Positions 18,857 through 28,062 of a stretch of 64,000 nucleotides of DNA are shown piece after piece. The notes below the pieces were generated by a model. It had not been told where the DNA came from. It saw only the letters and a list, made by a program, of their open reading frames with translations, and made no database searches. Every line of letters begins with the position of its first letter. The stretch's first letter is position 1. Both the position numbers and the translations under genes were made by a program. The DNA is from Actinopolyspora halophila DSM 43834 (GTDB taxonomy: Bacteria > Actinomycetota > Actinomycetes > Mycobacteriales > Pseudonocardiaceae): contig NZ_AQUI01000002.1 in the NCBI RefSeq assembly GCF_000371785.1, positions 3,947,276 through 4,011,275 of the forward strand. The letters are read 5' to 3'.

Positions 18857-19140
18857 CCGGGAACTCCCGATCGAGGAGTTCGCCCCAGCGCAGGCGCTTT
18901 GAGCCTGCGCAGTCGGCACCGCCCGCAAGCACCCCGAACCGCCCGAAAAACCCGGACGGGCACTCCCGACCGGGGCTTCACGCCAACGCAGGTGCTTTGA
19001 GCCTGCGCAGCCCGGCCAACCGCGGGTTCTCTCGTGGTGCTCTCGCGAGAAAGGCCCGACGTTGTGTAGGTGGCTACCCGATGTCGGGCCTGGCCGCAGC
19101 GAGAGCCCGCGAGAGGTTCCGCCAAGCGACCACCTACTCA
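18857..19140 (+). repeat. dispersed nested inverted-repeat element, copy C
   Basis: The core at 19022-19123 is the best-formed copy. Its outer arms are GCGGGTTCTCTCG-type and its rough complement ending GAGAGGTTCCGCC, the inner stem GGCCCGAC/GTCGGGCC is perfect, and the apex GTAG/CTAC has loop GTGG. The upstream module (ACTCCCG, then GCTTTGAGCCTGCGCAG) occurs twice in tandem here, at about 18857-18925 and 18957-19019. The element fills the same-strand gap between ruvB and yajC (18556-19156), in which I see no gene. Confidence 0.88.
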
Positions 19141-19156
19141 GGCCAACCCACCGCTC

Positions 19157-20245
19157 CTATTCCTCGAAGAGCGTCGGTTCGGCTGTGCCGAAAGCGTTCG
19201 CGGGAGGCACCAACCCCAGGTGCTGCCACGCCGCCGCCGTGGCCACCCGCCCCCGCGGGGTGCGCGCCAGCATCCCCGCCCGGACCAGGTAGGGCTCGCA
19301 GACCTCCTCGATGGTGCTCTGCTCCTCCCCGACCGCAACGGCCAGGGTGGAGATCCCGACCGGTCCGCCGTTGAAGGAACGGGCCAACGCGCCGAGCACC
19401 GCCCTGTCCAGTCGGTCCAGTCCGAGCTCGTCCACGTCGTAGACCTCGAGAGCCGCACGGGCCACCTCCACCGTGACGGTGCCGTCGGAACGGACCTCGG
19501 CGTAGTCCCGGACCCGCCGCAACAGGCGGTTGGCGATACGCGGGGTTCCGCGACACCGCCGGGCGATCTCGTGCGCCCCGTCCTCGCGCAACCGCACCCC
19601 GAGGATTCCCGCCGACCTCCGGATCACCTCGCCGAGTTCGGAGGGCTCGTAGAACTCCATGTTGGCCGTGAAACCGAACCGGTCGCGCAACGGCCCGGTC
19701 AGCGATCCGGAGCGGGTGGTGGCCCCCACCAGGGTGAACGGAGCTATGTCCAGGGGGATGCTCGTGGCACCCGGCCCCTTGCCCACGACGACGTCCACCC
19801 GGTAGTCCTCCATCGCGAGGTAGAGCATCTCCTCGGCCGGGCGGGCCATCCGGTGTATCTCGTCGATGAACAGCACGTCGCCCGCGGTCAGGTTGGACAG
19901 CATCGCCGCCAGATCCCCGGGACGTTCCAGCGCGGGTCCCGAAGTGACCCGGATCGAGGCCGAGAGCTCGGATGCCAGGATCATCGCGAGACTGGTCTTG
20001 CCCAGTCCGGGAGGTCCCGCGAACAGCACGTGATCGGGCTGCTCACCGCGTCCCAGCGCGCCGTGCAGCACGAGCTTCAGCTGCTCGCGCACCCGTGGCT
20101 GCCCCACGAAGTCGGCGAGCTTGTGCGGGCGCAGACTCGCCTCGATCTCCTGCTCACCACTGCTCTGGTGCGGTGACAGCTCCTCCTCCCCCACGTCCTC
20201 GGCCGGTGGAGCACCGGAGCTCTCCCCCCACTCGTCCTCGTGCAT
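19157..20245 (-). CDS. ruvB: Holliday junction branch-migration ATPase RuvB
   Basis: 362-residue AAA+ motor that drives branch migration with RuvA during recombination repair. Walker [10 protein letters not shown] at 77-85, Walker B FIDEIHRM at 126-133, sensor-1 GATTRSG and Arg-finger region GPLRDRFG near 190-204, and the C-terminal winged-helix DNA-binding domain. ATG at 20245 has GAGGAG four bases upstream; the first 30 residues are an acidic, Ser/Pro-rich extension. It lies 164 bases downstream of ruvA on the same strand. Confidence 0.96.
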   Translation of the reverse strand: MHEDEWGESSGAPPAEDVGEEELSPHQSSGEQEIEASLRPHKLADFVGQPRVREQLKLVLHGALGRGEQPDHVLFAGPPGLGKTSLAMILASELSASIRVTSGPALERPGDLAAMLSNLTAGDVLFIDEIHRMARPAEEMLYLAMEDYRVDVVVGKGPGATSIPLDIAPFTLVGATTRSGSLTGPLRDRFGFTANMEFYEPSELGEVIRRSAGILGVRLREDGAHEIARRCRGTPRIANRLLRRVRDYAEVRSDGTVTVEVARAALEVYDVDELGLDRLDRAVLGALARSFNGGPVGISTLAVAVGEEQSTIEEVCEPYLVRAGMLARTPRGRVATAAAWQHLGLVPPANAFGTAEPTLFEE

Positions 20246-20409
20246 CGATCTCCTCGAAGCCTCGTTCGTGCTGGTCCGAAATTCGCGAGCAGGCCTCGGC
20301 GGGCTCTCCACGTCCCCGGTGCCGCGAACGGAGCGAATCGCCGCCACGGGCCGGGTCGCCGAGCGGCCGCTCCGCGCGCCCGTTCACCCCCAGTGTTCCA
20401 GGGTTTCCC

Positions 20410-21078
20410 TCATGAACTCTTGGGGCCGAGCGTCGCCAGCGCCCTGCGCAGCAGGGTCGAGGTGTCGAGCCGGTCCTGCCCGCCCTCGGCGAGCACCGCG
20501 TCCACGCCCTGCTCGGCCTGCTTGGCGGAGAAGCCGAGCCCGACCAGGGCCTCGCCGACCTCGGAACGAAGCCGTGCGGTGGGCACCGGGCCGGACTCGC
20601 CCGCGGCTCGCGTTCCGTCCACCGACTCGCCCTGGGGCCCGGCCGCTTCGCTTCCCGGAGCGACCTGGTGACCGGACAACGCGTTGACCTTGTCCCGCAG
20701 TTCGAGGGTCAGTCTTTCCGCGTTCTTCTTTCCGATACCGGGGACCCTGGTCAGCACGCCGATGTCGCCCTCGGCGAGGGCGTCGCGCAACTGCCGCGGT
20801 TCGAGCACGGCCAACGCGGCCAGCGCCAACCGCGGCCCCACCCCGGAGGCGGTCTGCAGCAGGGTGAACAGGTCACGTGCCTGGGTGTCGGCGAAGCCGT
20901 AGAGCGTGAGCGAGTCCTCGCGGACCACCAGCGAGGTGGCCAGCCTGGCCTCTTCCCCGCTCCGGACCCCGCCCAGGGTGGCCGGGGTCGCGTACACGGC
21001 CATCCCCACGCCGCCGACCTCGATCACGGCGTGGTCCAGCCCGACGGACAGCACCTCGCCCCGGACCGAAGCGATCAT
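20410..21078 (-). CDS. ruvA: Holliday junction recognition subunit RuvA
   Basis: 222 residues. The OB-fold N-terminus ([13 protein letters not shown]) is followed by tandem helix-hairpin-helix elements ([11 protein letters not shown] and [12 protein letters not shown]) that bind the junction, and a C-terminal UBA-like domain contacting RuvB ([19 protein letters not shown]). A Ser/Gly-rich linker of about 40 residues is longer than in E. coli. Its ATG overlaps the ruvC TGA (ATGA), so the two are coupled. Confidence 0.95.
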   Translation of the reverse strand: MIASVRGEVLSVGLDHAVIEVGGVGMAVYATPATLGGVRSGEEARLATSLVVREDSLTLYGFADTQARDLFTLLQTASGVGPRLALAALAVLEPRQLRDALAEGDIGVLTRVPGIGKKNAERLTLELRDKVNALSGHQVAPGSEAAGPQGESVDGTRAAGESGPVPTARLRSEVGEALVGLGFSAKQAEQGVDAVLAEGGQDRLDTSTLLRRALATLGPKSS

Positions 21079-21662
21079 CGTTGTTCCCCTCCCGTCCCGG
21101 ACGAGTCACGAGCGGCCCGGCGCAGCCGCTGCCGGTGGTTGCGGGCGAGCTCGGCGGCCCGCTGCTCCGCCTCGGCCAACCTGCCCGTCATCGGCGCGCG
21201 CCACAGGTGACACAGTGCCAGCGCCAGCGCGTCGGCGGCGTCGGCGGGTTTGGGGGGCGTGCTCAGCCCGAGGACCTTGCTCACCATCGAGGTCACCTGG
21301 CGCTTGTCGGCCTTGCCCGAACCGCTTATGGCCGCCTTGACGGAGCTGGGGGTGTGGAAGGCGACCTGAATGTCCCTGCGCGCCGCAGCCAGCGCCACCA
21401 CCCCCGAGACCTGGGCCGTTCCCATGACCGAGCGCACGTTCTGCTGGCTGAACACCCGTTCTATCGCCACCACTTCCGGCTCGTGTTCACGGATCCATTC
21501 CTCGACCCCGTCACCGATGGTCAGCAGGCGCTGCGGCAGTTCGTCCTCGACGGGACTGCGCACGACACCGACGCCGAGGCAGTTCACTCCCCGCCGGTGT
21601 CCTTCTTCGATGACGCCGACCCCGCAGCGTGTCAGCCCCGGGTCGACTCCGAGTACGCGCAC
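21075..21662 (-). CDS. ruvC: Holliday junction resolvase RuvC
   Basis: 195-residue endonuclease that cuts Holliday junctions. The acidic catalytic set is visible: Asp7 in LGVDPG, Glu in [12 protein letters not shown], and Asp in [14 protein letters not shown]. The GTG at 21662 (VRVLGVDPG) is preferred because homologues begin there and AGAGGA lies upstream; a GTG six codons earlier is possible. ruvC-ruvA-ruvB is the normal operon order. The C-terminal 25 residues are basic and probably disordered. Confidence 0.93.
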   Translation of the reverse strand: MRVLGVDPGLTRCGVGVIEEGHRRGVNCLGVGVVRSPVEDELPQRLLTIGDGVEEWIREHEPEVVAIERVFSQQNVRSVMGTAQVSGVVALAAARRDIQVAFHTPSSVKAAISGSGKADKRQVTSMVSKVLGLSTPPKPADAADALALALCHLWRAPMTGRLAEAEQRAAELARNHRQRLRRAARDSSGTGGEQR

Positions 21663-21780
21663 CCCGTCATCCTCTCGCACGAGCCTTCGTTGAACAGACG
21701 TTCGAATCCTATCGCCCGCCCGGGAGGTCCGGCACGGACGACACGCGAAAGGCCCCGGAGGACGGTGCCGCACCCGGAAA

Positions 21781-22290
21781 TCAGACCCCGTCGCGACCGG
21801 GGACCCAGCTCTCGGGCAGCCCGGATTCGGTCAGCACGGGCTGATACTCGGGAAAACCCTCCGGTGCCCGGTCGGACCAGGGGAACACGCCGGTGTCGGG
21901 CGTGGGCAGCAGCAGCTGCACGGCGGGGAAGTCCGCGTCGCCGTACAGCAGCATCGCGCTGCCGAGGTACTCCGGGTAGTGGCTGCCGGACACCCGTTCG
22001 AAGGTGACCGGCTGCTCGGCCAGGAAGCCCTCGTAGAGCCACCCGGGAACGAAGCGCTCTCCCCGACCGACCCGGGCCGTGTAGGTGTTCACGACGGTCT
22101 GCGCGACCTCACGGGGGAGCCCGACCACCACGACCTCGGGCTTGCCGAACCGTCTCCAGGCACCCACCGAGAACGCGTACGGCGGATGTTGTTCCTCCTC
22201 GTCGACGTGCACGACGGCGGCACCGTGGCGTTCGGAGGTGCGTAACAGCCAGTCGCGCAGTTCGTCGGTGGCGTCCGGGGTGGCGGTCAT
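21781..22290 (-). CDS. DUF4262-type protein
   Basis: 169 residues resembling the DUF4262 family: [22 protein letters not shown] near residues 38-59 and the later stretch [22 protein letters not shown] match the family's conserved blocks. No enzymatic role is established for the family. The start at 22290 follows the first ATG in a coding-like frame. It is upstream of ruvC by 118 bases on the same strand but may be transcribed separately. Confidence 0.75.
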   Translation of the reverse strand: MTATPDATDELRDWLLRTSERHGAAVVHVDEEEQHPPYAFSVGAWRRFGKPEVVVVGLPREVAQTVVNTYTARVGRGERFVPGWLYEGFLAEQPVTFERVSGSHYPEYLGSAMLLYGDADFPAVQLLLPTPDTGVFPWSDRAPEGFPEYQPVLTESGLPESWVPGRDGV

Positions 22291-22503
22291 CGCGCTTCGC
22301 CTCTCCGTCGGGTGGTACGCGTTCGCGGCCGCCGCGGGCGGCACCCGGGCCGCACGGCGTCGAGGCGAAGCCTAGTCCACCGTGTCGCTGCCCCACAGGG
22401 GTGCTCCGCGGGCTCGACACTCGACCTCGAGCCCGGTCGAACCGAAGCAGCTCACGAGACCGGCCCCCGGACGTGGAACGCACCGAGGAGACGAGGAGCA
22501 CCG

Positions 22504-23133
22504 ATGGACACTTCGATCCCGCGCGACGACTTCGAGAGGGCCTACGCGGAAGGCGCACCGCCGTGGGTGATCGGGGAACCTCAACCCGCGCTGGTCGAGC
22601 TGGAACGGGCCGGGCACGTCTCCGGTTCGGTGCTCGACGCCGGATGCGGTTCCGGGGAGAACACGATCCTGCTCGCCGAACTCGGTTACGAGGTGCTCGG
22701 CGTCGACGGATCCGAGACGGCCGTCGCCACTGCGCGGCGGAAAGCCGCCGAACACGGGGCTCCGGCCCGGTTCGAGGTCGCCGACGTCCTGGACCTCGGT
22801 GCCCGCCCCCGTTTCGACACGGTGGTGGACAGCGCGCTGCTGCACGTCTTCGGGGAGCGGGATCGCCTGGTCTACACGCGGAGTCTGCACGCGCTGTGCC
22901 ACCCGGGCGCGGTGTTGCACGTGCTGGTGCTGGCCGACACCCAGGACGCCGGAGGCCCCCGGCTCAGTGCGGCGGCGGTCCGGGGGTCCTTCGCTCCCGG
23001 CTGGGAACTGGAGGAGCTCCGGCAGGACCGCTACCGAGGCATCGCGGGTGAGCAGCACGCCGAACAGCTGGGAGTCAGACCGGGAGAGGCGGTGGACACC
23101 GCGGCCTGGCTCGCACGGGCCCGCAGGCTGTGA
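22504..23133 (+). CDS. class I SAM-dependent methyltransferase
   Basis: 209 residues with the SAM-binding signature VLDAGCGSGENTILLAELG (about 42-60), the acidic loop GVDGSETAV and motif FEVADVLDL. The core is Rossmann-like with little else, so a small-molecule substrate is more likely than nucleic acid or protein, but nothing defines it. The ATG has GAGGAG seven bases upstream. It is a single plus-strand gene inserted in a minus-strand block between DUF4262/ruvC and yebC. Confidence 0.85.
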   Translation: MDTSIPRDDFERAYAEGAPPWVIGEPQPALVELERAGHVSGSVLDAGCGSGENTILLAELGYEVLGVDGSETAVATARRKAAEHGAPARFEVADVLDLGARPRFDTVVDSALLHVFGERDRLVYTRSLHALCHPGAVLHVLVLADTQDAGGPRLSAAAVRGSFAPGWELEELRQDRYRGIAGEQHAEQLGVRPGEAVDTAAWLARARRL

Positions 23134-23176
23134 CGAGCGCAGCCGCGCGGGAGGTGCGCCCACTGCCCGCGCGTGG

Positions 23177-23218
23177 GGAGCTCTCGGGACCGGTGGTGAA
23201 CCGCCCCGAGAGCTCTCC
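23177..23218. terminator. bidirectional hairpin between methyltransferase and yebC
   Basis: Stem GGAGCTCTCGGG with CCCGAGAGCTC(TCC) around a 16-base loop, placed between two converging stops; its right end touches the yebC stop. No T-run. Confidence 0.75.
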
Positions 23219-23221
23219 GTC

Positions 23222-23974
23222 TCACGCGGAGACCTGCTCCATGATCTCGTCGCTGACGTCGAAGTTCGAGTACACGTTCTGCACGTCGTCGCAGTCCTCG
23301 AGCGAGTCGATCAGCTTGAAGACCTTGCGCGCACCGTCGCTGTCCAGCGGAACGTTCACCGAGGGCCGGAAGCTCGGTTCGGCCGAGTCGTACTCGAACC
23401 CTTCGTCCTGCAGGGCCTTGCGCACCGGAACGAGGTCGCTCGGCTCACAGAGCACCTCGTACTGCTCCCCGAGGTCCTCGATCTCCTCGGCACCCGCGTC
23501 CAGCACGGCGCCGAGCACGTCCTCCTCGCTCAGCCCGTTCTTGGGCAGGAGCACGACCCCACGCCTGTTGAACAGGTACGACACCGAGCCCGCGTCGGCC
23601 ATCGAACCGCCGTGGCGGTTCATCGTGGTCCGCACCTCGCTGGCCGCACGGTTGCGGTTGTCGGTCAGGCACTCGATCAGCACCGCCACAGCGTTGGGTG
23701 CGTAGCCCTCGTACATGACCGTCTGCCAGTCGGCGCCGCCCGCCTCCTCACCGGCACCACGTTTGCGGGCGCGCTCGATGTTGTCCTGCGGAACCGAGGA
23801 CTTGCGCGCCTTCTGCATGGCGTCGTACAGGGTCGGATTGGCCTCGGGATCGCCCCCGCCCATCCGCGCGGCAACCTCGATGTTCTTGGTCAGCTTCGCG
23901 AAAAGCTTGCCGCGCTTGGCGTCGAGGGCGGCCTTCTTGTGCTTGGTAGTGGCCCACTTGGAGTGGCCGCTCAT
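23222..23974 (-). CDS. yebC: YebC/TACO1-family protein
   Basis: 250 residues beginning [16 protein letters not shown], the invariant YebC start. Members are ribosome-associated factors that help translation of proline-rich stretches and were earlier described as putative transcriptional regulators. The three-domain length is normal. Its ATG overlaps the pdxT stop by one base (TGATG), so it is coupled to pdxT; pdxT-yebC upstream of ruvC is the usual actinobacterial arrangement, here split by a plus-strand methyltransferase. Confidence 0.95.
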   Translation of the reverse strand: MSGHSKWATTKHKKAALDAKRGKLFAKLTKNIEVAARMGGGDPEANPTLYDAMQKARKSSVPQDNIERARKRGAGEEAGGADWQTVMYEGYAPNAVAVLIECLTDNRNRAASEVRTTMNRHGGSMADAGSVSYLFNRRGVVLLPKNGLSEEDVLGAVLDAGAEEIEDLGEQYEVLCEPSDLVPVRKALQDEGFEYDSAEPSFRPSVNVPLDSDGARKVFKLIDSLEDCDDVQNVYSNFDVSDEIMEQVSA

Positions 23975-24681
23975 CAGTCCTCCGTGGTATCTGCTCTTGC
24001 CGGAGTGGTCTCGAGGGGGCGTCCGGCACCGCTCTCGTGGATTACTCGCACGAACAGGCGAGGCACCCGATCGTCCCCGTCGACCAGCTCCGGGTGGAAG
24101 GCGGTCGCGAGCACCGGACCCTGCCGAACGGCGACGATGGTACCCGTCCCGGCTGCGGTGGCCGAGTCGTGCGACGACCGTCCCGGCACTTCGGCCAGCA
24201 CCGTGACCCCGGCGCCCGCCTTCTCCACGACGGGGGCGCGGATGAACACGGCGTGCAGCGGCTCCCCCTCGATCCCCGCGAAGTCCAGGTCGGCCTCGAA
24301 GGAGTCGACCTGACGTCCGAACGCGTTGCGCCGGACCACCACGTCCAGCGCTCCGAGCGGACGGACACCGGGCCCGCCCCGGCCGTCGGAGCGGTCGTCC
24401 AGCACGCTGCCCGCGAGCAGCACCATGCCCGCGCAGGATCCGTATGCGGGCATGCCGTCCTGCAGCCGTTGCCGCAACGGTTCGAAAAGCTCGAAGTTCT
24501 CCAGCAGGCGCGTCATGGTCGTCGACTCGCCCCCTGGCAGCACGAGCCCGTCGACGGCGGCGAGTTCCTCGGGCCTGCGCACGGGTAGCGCCGAGACTCC
24601 GATGCGCTCGAACGCATCGAGGTGCTCGGCGACGTCGCCCTGCAGGGCGAGCACACCCACCACCGGTTGAGCTTGGTTCAC
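23974..24681 (-). CDS. pdxT: glutaminase subunit of pyridoxal 5'-phosphate synthase
   Basis: 235-residue class I glutamine amidotransferase that supplies ammonia to PdxS for PLP synthesis. Diagnostic elements are LPGGEST at 48-54, the nucleophile in YGSCAGM (Cys83) and AFHPEL with His196 and Glu198. The GTG at 24681 has GGGGG directly upstream and gives the usual N-terminus [10 protein letters not shown]. Its partner pdxS lies 3.4 kb upstream, separated by a permease, azlCD and a regulator, which is unusual. Confidence 0.95.
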   Translation of the reverse strand: MNQAQPVVGVLALQGDVAEHLDAFERIGVSALPVRRPEELAAVDGLVLPGGESTTMTRLLENFELFEPLRQRLQDGMPAYGSCAGMVLLAGSVLDDRSDGRGGPGVRPLGALDVVVRRNAFGRQVDSFEADLDFAGIEGEPLHAVFIRAPVVEKAGAGVTVLAEVPGRSSHDSATAAGTGTIVAVRQGPVLATAFHPELVDGDDRVPRLFVRVIHESGAGRPLETTPARADTTED

Positions 24682-24724
24682 ACCCCCGATTGTCCTGCAC
24701 ACCCGCAATCGGGCAAAGCCAGGG

Positions 24725-26161
24725 TCACTCCGGTCCGGAAACACCGGCCCGCCTGCGGACGACACTCCAGCCGAACCATATCGCCACGATCAGCAGCGGG
24801 ACGGCGTACAGCGACCAGCGGGCCGCCACCTCCGAGGAGAATCCGGCCAGCACGAGCACGAGCGCGAGGAAGCCGAGTACGACCCAGTTCGTGTAGGGCG
24901 AGCCGGGCATCCGGTAGGAGGGGCGCTGCAGCTGTCCCAGCTCGGCGAGCCTGCGCATTCTGAGCTGGCTGTACAACAGCGCCGCCCAGGTGGCGATCAC
25001 GCCGAGCGAGGAGATCGAAGTGGCGATCTCGAAGGCCTTGTCCGGAACCGCGTAGTTGAGCAGCACCCCGAGCAGGAAGACGGCCGCGGTGAACAGCACG
25101 GCTCCGTAGGGAGCGCGCTGCGCGTTCATCCTGGCGGTGAAGGAGGGGGCCTCCCCGTTGAGCGAGAGCGAACGCAGGATGCGCCCCGTCGAGTAGAGGC
25201 CGGAGTTGCAGCTGGACAGCGCTGCGGTCAGCACGACGAAGTTCATGATGTCGCCGGCCCACGGGATGCCGATGCTGGAGAACACCGTCACGAACGGGCT
25301 CTCCGCGCCGCTGTAGGCGGTCCAGGGCAGGACCATGCACAGCAGCAGCAACGAGCCCACGTAGAACAGCGCGATACGGGCGACGACGCTGTTGATGGCG
25401 CGCGGCATCACCTTCGCCGGGTTCCGCGTCTCCCCCGCGGCGATACCGGCCATCTCCATCGAGGCGTAGGCGAAGATCACACCCTGCAGGCTCATCAGCA
25501 CCACCGGCAGCCCCATCGGGAGGAAGCCTCCGTGGTCGAAGAGGTTCGACACGCCCGCCGTGGTCTCGCCCACCTGAGCGCCGGTGACGACCAGCCAGGT
25601 TCCCACGAGCAGGAAGCTGACGATGGCCAGCACCTTGATCACCGAGAACCAGAACTCGAGCTCACCGAACAACCGGACGGAGAGCAGGTTCACCACCAGC
25701 AGGACCAGCAGCGACAGCAGCGCGGTGATCCACTGGGGGAAGCCGGGGAACCACTTCCCGATGTAGATCCCGGCGGCGGTGATCTCGGCGACTCCGCTTC
25801 CGACCCAGTTCACCCAGTACATCCAGCCCGCGGCGAAGCCGGCCCACGGACCGATGAACTCGCGGGCGTACTCCACGAAGCTGCCCGAGACGGGGCGGTA
25901 CAGCACCAGCTCACCGAGTGCCCGCATCACGAAGAAGACCGCGATGCCGCAGCCCAGGTAGGACAGGATGATCCCCGGGCCCATCTCCTTCAGGAGGCCG
26001 CCCGCCCCCAGGAACAGCCCGACTCCGATCGCCCCGCCCATGGCGATCATCTGGACCTGACGGTTGCCCAGTCCGGCCGCGTAGCCTTCCTCGTTGCCCC
26101 GCTCACCCGGCCGGTCGGTCGTGACCGTGCTCTCGTTCGGCGGGTCGGGTGCGCTGACCAA
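24725..26161 (-). CDS. APC-family amino-acid permease
   Basis: About 478 residues and 12 hydrophobic helices, starting with the amino-acid/polyamine/organocation signature [21 protein letters not shown]. It most resembles proton-coupled AAT permeases such as CycA, GabP and AnsP; other marks are [25 protein letters not shown] and the helix-8 loop [17 protein letters not shown]. The precise amino acid cannot be assigned. The start is uncertain: a TTG at 26161 has GGGAGG upstream, while the frame stays open to a TTG at 26251. It lies 43 bases upstream of pdxT and may be co-transcribed. Confidence 0.88.
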   Translation of the reverse strand: MVSAPDPPNESTVTTDRPGERGNEEGYAAGLGNRQVQMIAMGGAIGVGLFLGAGGLLKEMGPGIILSYLGCGIAVFFVMRALGELVLYRPVSGSFVEYAREFIGPWAGFAAGWMYWVNWVGSGVAEITAAGIYIGKWFPGFPQWITALLSLLVLLVVNLLSVRLFGELEFWFSVIKVLAIVSFLLVGTWLVVTGAQVGETTAGVSNLFDHGGFLPMGLPVVLMSLQGVIFAYASMEMAGIAAGETRNPAKVMPRAINSVVARIALFYVGSLLLLCMVLPWTAYSGAESPFVTVFSSIGIPWAGDIMNFVVLTAALSSCNSGLYSTGRILRSLSLNGEAPSFTARMNAQRAPYGAVLFTAAVFLLGVLLNYAVPDKAFEIATSISSLGVIATWAALLYSQLRMRRLAELGQLQRPSYRMPGSPYTNWVVLGFLALVLVLAGFSSEVAARWSLYAVPLLIVAIWFGWSVVRRRAGVSGPE

Positions 26162-26299
26162 GGTCTGCCTCCCACTGCGCATCGGCCGGGTACGGATGGC
26201 CCGGCTCGGTACGACGACCGACCCGTGTTGCGGGTTCGGCGCGATCGACAAGACCCTAATCAGTCGGTTCCCGTCCCCCGTACGGGGGTTAACGAATGT

Positions 26300-26617
26300 T
26301 CACATAAAGGACGCGTCAAGGAGCACACGCATCCCCGCCGCGACCCCGGCGGCCACCAGCACCACCACCACGAACGGCGCCCGCCGCCAGGCCAGTACCC
26401 CACCGACCACGACTCCACCGACCCGCGCCAACCCGGCGAACGCTCCCGACTCGTACAGCGCGCTGGTCGCCACGAAGGCCCCCAGCAACACCAGGGAGGC
26501 CGTGGACAGCAGCCATCGTCCCCGCTCGGGCAGGTGCAGCCTGCCGCGCAACAACGGGCCGATCACTCGCAGCGCGTAGGTGCCCGCGGCCAGCGCCACC
26601 ACGATTCCCAGGGTCAT
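26300..26617 (-). CDS. azlD: AzlD-type small subunit of branched-chain amino-acid exporter
   Basis: 105 residues, four hydrophobic helices, with the AzlD hallmark of a short GTYALRVIGPLL first helix and a WRRAP loop. AzlC/AzlD pairs export branched-chain amino acids or related compounds. Its ATG overlaps the azlC stop (ATGA), as usual for the pair. Confidence 0.85.
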   Translation of the reverse strand: MTLGIVVALAAGTYALRVIGPLLRGRLHLPERGRWLLSTASLVLLGAFVATSALYESGAFAGLARVGGVVVGGVLAWRRAPFVVVVLVAAGVAAGMRVLLDASFM

Positions 26618-27339
26618 GCGGGTTCCTCCTCGCGCGTTCCGCGGCGCGCACCACGGGACATCGGGAGCGCGGCCAGGGTTCCGAACAGGGCGAGCAGCAC
26701 GGGAATCCCCTCCGCCAGCAGCGGGGTCAGCACCACGGCCACCGCGGACCCGAGCACCACGGCCCGGAGGGTGGGGCGATCCCGCAGGGAGGGCAGCACC
26801 AGGGCGAGCAGACCGGCGGGCAGGGCAGCGTCCAGCCCGAGGGCGCGCGGGTCCCCGAGACCGTTGCCGATCAGTCCGCCGACGAAGACGGAAGGCGTCC
26901 AGACCCCGTACAGGGTGAGCCCGGCGGCCCAGTAAGCGCGGCGCCGGCGGTGCGGATCCGACTCGGCCAGCGCGAAGGCCACGGCCTCGTCCACCAGCAG
27001 GTGACTCCCGAACAGCCTGCCGAGCGGCCCGCTCGCCCCCAGCACGTTCCCGAGGGCCAGCCCGTAGGGCAGGTGCCTGGCGTTGAGCAGCACCCCGCCG
27101 AGCACCACCGCGAGCGGGGCCGCCCCGGACGTGGCCATTCCGACGGCCATCAGCTCGGAGCCACCCGCGAACACCAGGGCGGCCATCAGGGTGGCCAACC
27201 ACAGCGGAACGCCCCGCGAGACGGCGATCGCCCCGAGCGAAGCACCGATCACCGCGAGCGCGAGCCCCATGGAGGCCACGGGGGCGAACAGGGAGGTTCC
27301 ACCCTCGGAAACCTTCGCTGTTCTTTTTAGTGAACACAT
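26614..27339 (-). CDS. azlC: AzlC-type large subunit of branched-chain amino-acid exporter
   Basis: Up to 241 residues with six or more hydrophobic helices and the AzlC-like segments ALVFAGGSELMAVG and GVLLNARHLPYGLAL. It is predicted to pair with AzlD in export of branched-chain amino acids or analogues. The start is unsure: the ATG at 27339 lacks a good ribosome site, and codons 2-10 coincide with an inverted repeat and are AT-rich, unlike the rest, so translation may begin further in (for example the GTG near 27279). It is divergent from the XRE-cupin regulator. Confidence 0.82.
   Translation of the reverse strand: MCSLKRTAKVSEGGTSLFAPVASMGLALAVIGASLGAIAVSRGVPLWLATLMAALVFAGGSELMAVGMATSGAAPLAVVLGGVLLNARHLPYGLALGNVLGASGPLGRLFGSHLLVDEAVAFALAESDPHRRRRAYWAAGLTLYGVWTPSVFVGGLIGNGLGDPRALGLDAALPAGLLALVLPSLRDRPTLRAVVLGSAVAVVLTPLLAEGIPVLLALFGTLAALPMSRGARRGTREEEPA
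27319..27336. promoter_or_regulatory. operator-like inverted repeat O1 (TGTTC-N8-GAACA)
   Basis: TGTTC at 27319-27323 and GAACA at 27332-27336, eight bases between. Touches the azlC ATG. The identical half-sites and spacing recur at 27368, so both are likely bound by one dimeric regulator, most plausibly the adjacent XRE-cupin protein. Confidence 0.65.
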
Positions 27340-27367
27340 GGTCAGCTATATTGAACACAGCCAGCAC

Positions 27368-27385
27368 TGTTCGTCAAGCCGAACA
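27368..27385. promoter_or_regulatory. operator-like inverted repeat O2 (TGTTC-N8-GAACA)
   Basis: TGTTC at 27368-27372 and GAACA at 27381-27385. It lies 25 bases before the XRE-cupin ATG, centre-to-centre 49 bases from O1. An extra half-site TGAACACA lies between the two at about 27351. The arrangement suits joint control of azlC and autoregulation. Confidence 0.65.
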
Positions 27386-27409
27386 AAAGGAAGGGTGCAG
27401 CGAACAACG

Positions 27410-27973
27410 ATGAACGACGGCAGGCCCACCACCGCCCTGGAAGTCATCGCCCCCGCGTTGCGACGCGCCCGCGAGGAGGCGGGGATCTCCCTCAACGAAC
27501 TCGCCAAGCGCGCCGGACTCGCGAAGTCCACCCTCTCCCAGCTCGAGTCGGGAGCGGGAAACCCCAGCGTGGAGACGCTGTGGGCGGTGGCAGCGACCCT
27601 CGAGATCCCCTTCAGCAGGCTCGTGGAGCCTCCCGCCCCGCACGTGAAGGTCATCCGCTCCGGACGAGCTCCCAAGCTGGGATCCGAGCAGGGGGACTTC
27701 GCCGCGGGCCTGCTCTCGTCCTGCCCCGCAGGCGCCAGCAGGGACCTCTACGAGATCACCCTCCCTCCGGAGCAGGAACGACACGCGGAACCGCACCACC
27801 GGGGGACGGTCGAGCACCTGGTCGTGACCTCCGGAACGCTGCGCGCGGGCCCGGCGACGGAACCGGTCGAGCTGGACTTCGGCGACTACCTCACCTTCTC
27901 CGGCGAGGTCGCCCACGTGTACCGGACGCTCTCCCTGCAGGCCACGGCACTGCTGATCATGGAACACAAGTAG
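27410..27973 (+). CDS. XRE-cupin transcriptional regulator
   Basis: 187 residues: an N-terminal helix-turn-helix (about 12-66, with ISLNELAKRAGLAKSTLSQLESG) and a C-terminal cupin sensor domain (about 110-185, with PHHRGTVEHLVVTSGTL and DFGDYLTFSGEVAHVY). This architecture is common in regulators of amino-acid or small-molecule export, and the divergent position beside azlC-azlD suggests it represses or activates them. ATG at 27410 is used; an in-frame GTG at 27395 is possible. Two matching inverted repeats in the shared promoter are its likely sites. Confidence 0.88.
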   Translation: MNDGRPTTALEVIAPALRRAREEAGISLNELAKRAGLAKSTLSQLESGAGNPSVETLWAVAATLEIPFSRLVEPPAPHVKVIRSGRAPKLGSEQGDFAAGLLSSCPAGASRDLYEITLPPEQERHAEPHHRGTVEHLVVTSGTLRAGPATEPVELDFGDYLTFSGEVAHVYRTLSLQATALLIMEHK

Positions 27974-28002
27974 GGGCTCCCCCACCTCGGTGCGGGAGCC
28001 CC
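27973..28002. terminator. hairpin between convergent regulator and pdxS
   Basis: Stem GGGGCTCCC/GGGAGCCCC with a 12-base loop, beginning at the last base of the regulator stop codon. Faces the pdxS stop at 28063. Likely ends the regulator transcript and possibly pdxS. Confidence 0.75.
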
Positions 28003-28062
28003 CGGACCCACGTCGCCGGTTTCGCGCGAAACGCTCCCCGCCGCGGTGGGACGGACGAGTGG

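Noticed and set aside
18857-19123. CRISPR-like array in the spacer between yajC and ruvB
   Set aside because: Repeats are only two tandem modules with degenerate similarity and no regular spacers or cas genes.
23222-24700. 492-codon frame that extends yebC upstream
   Set aside because: The upstream part is the shifted frame of pdxT, and YebC proteins begin MSGHSKW.
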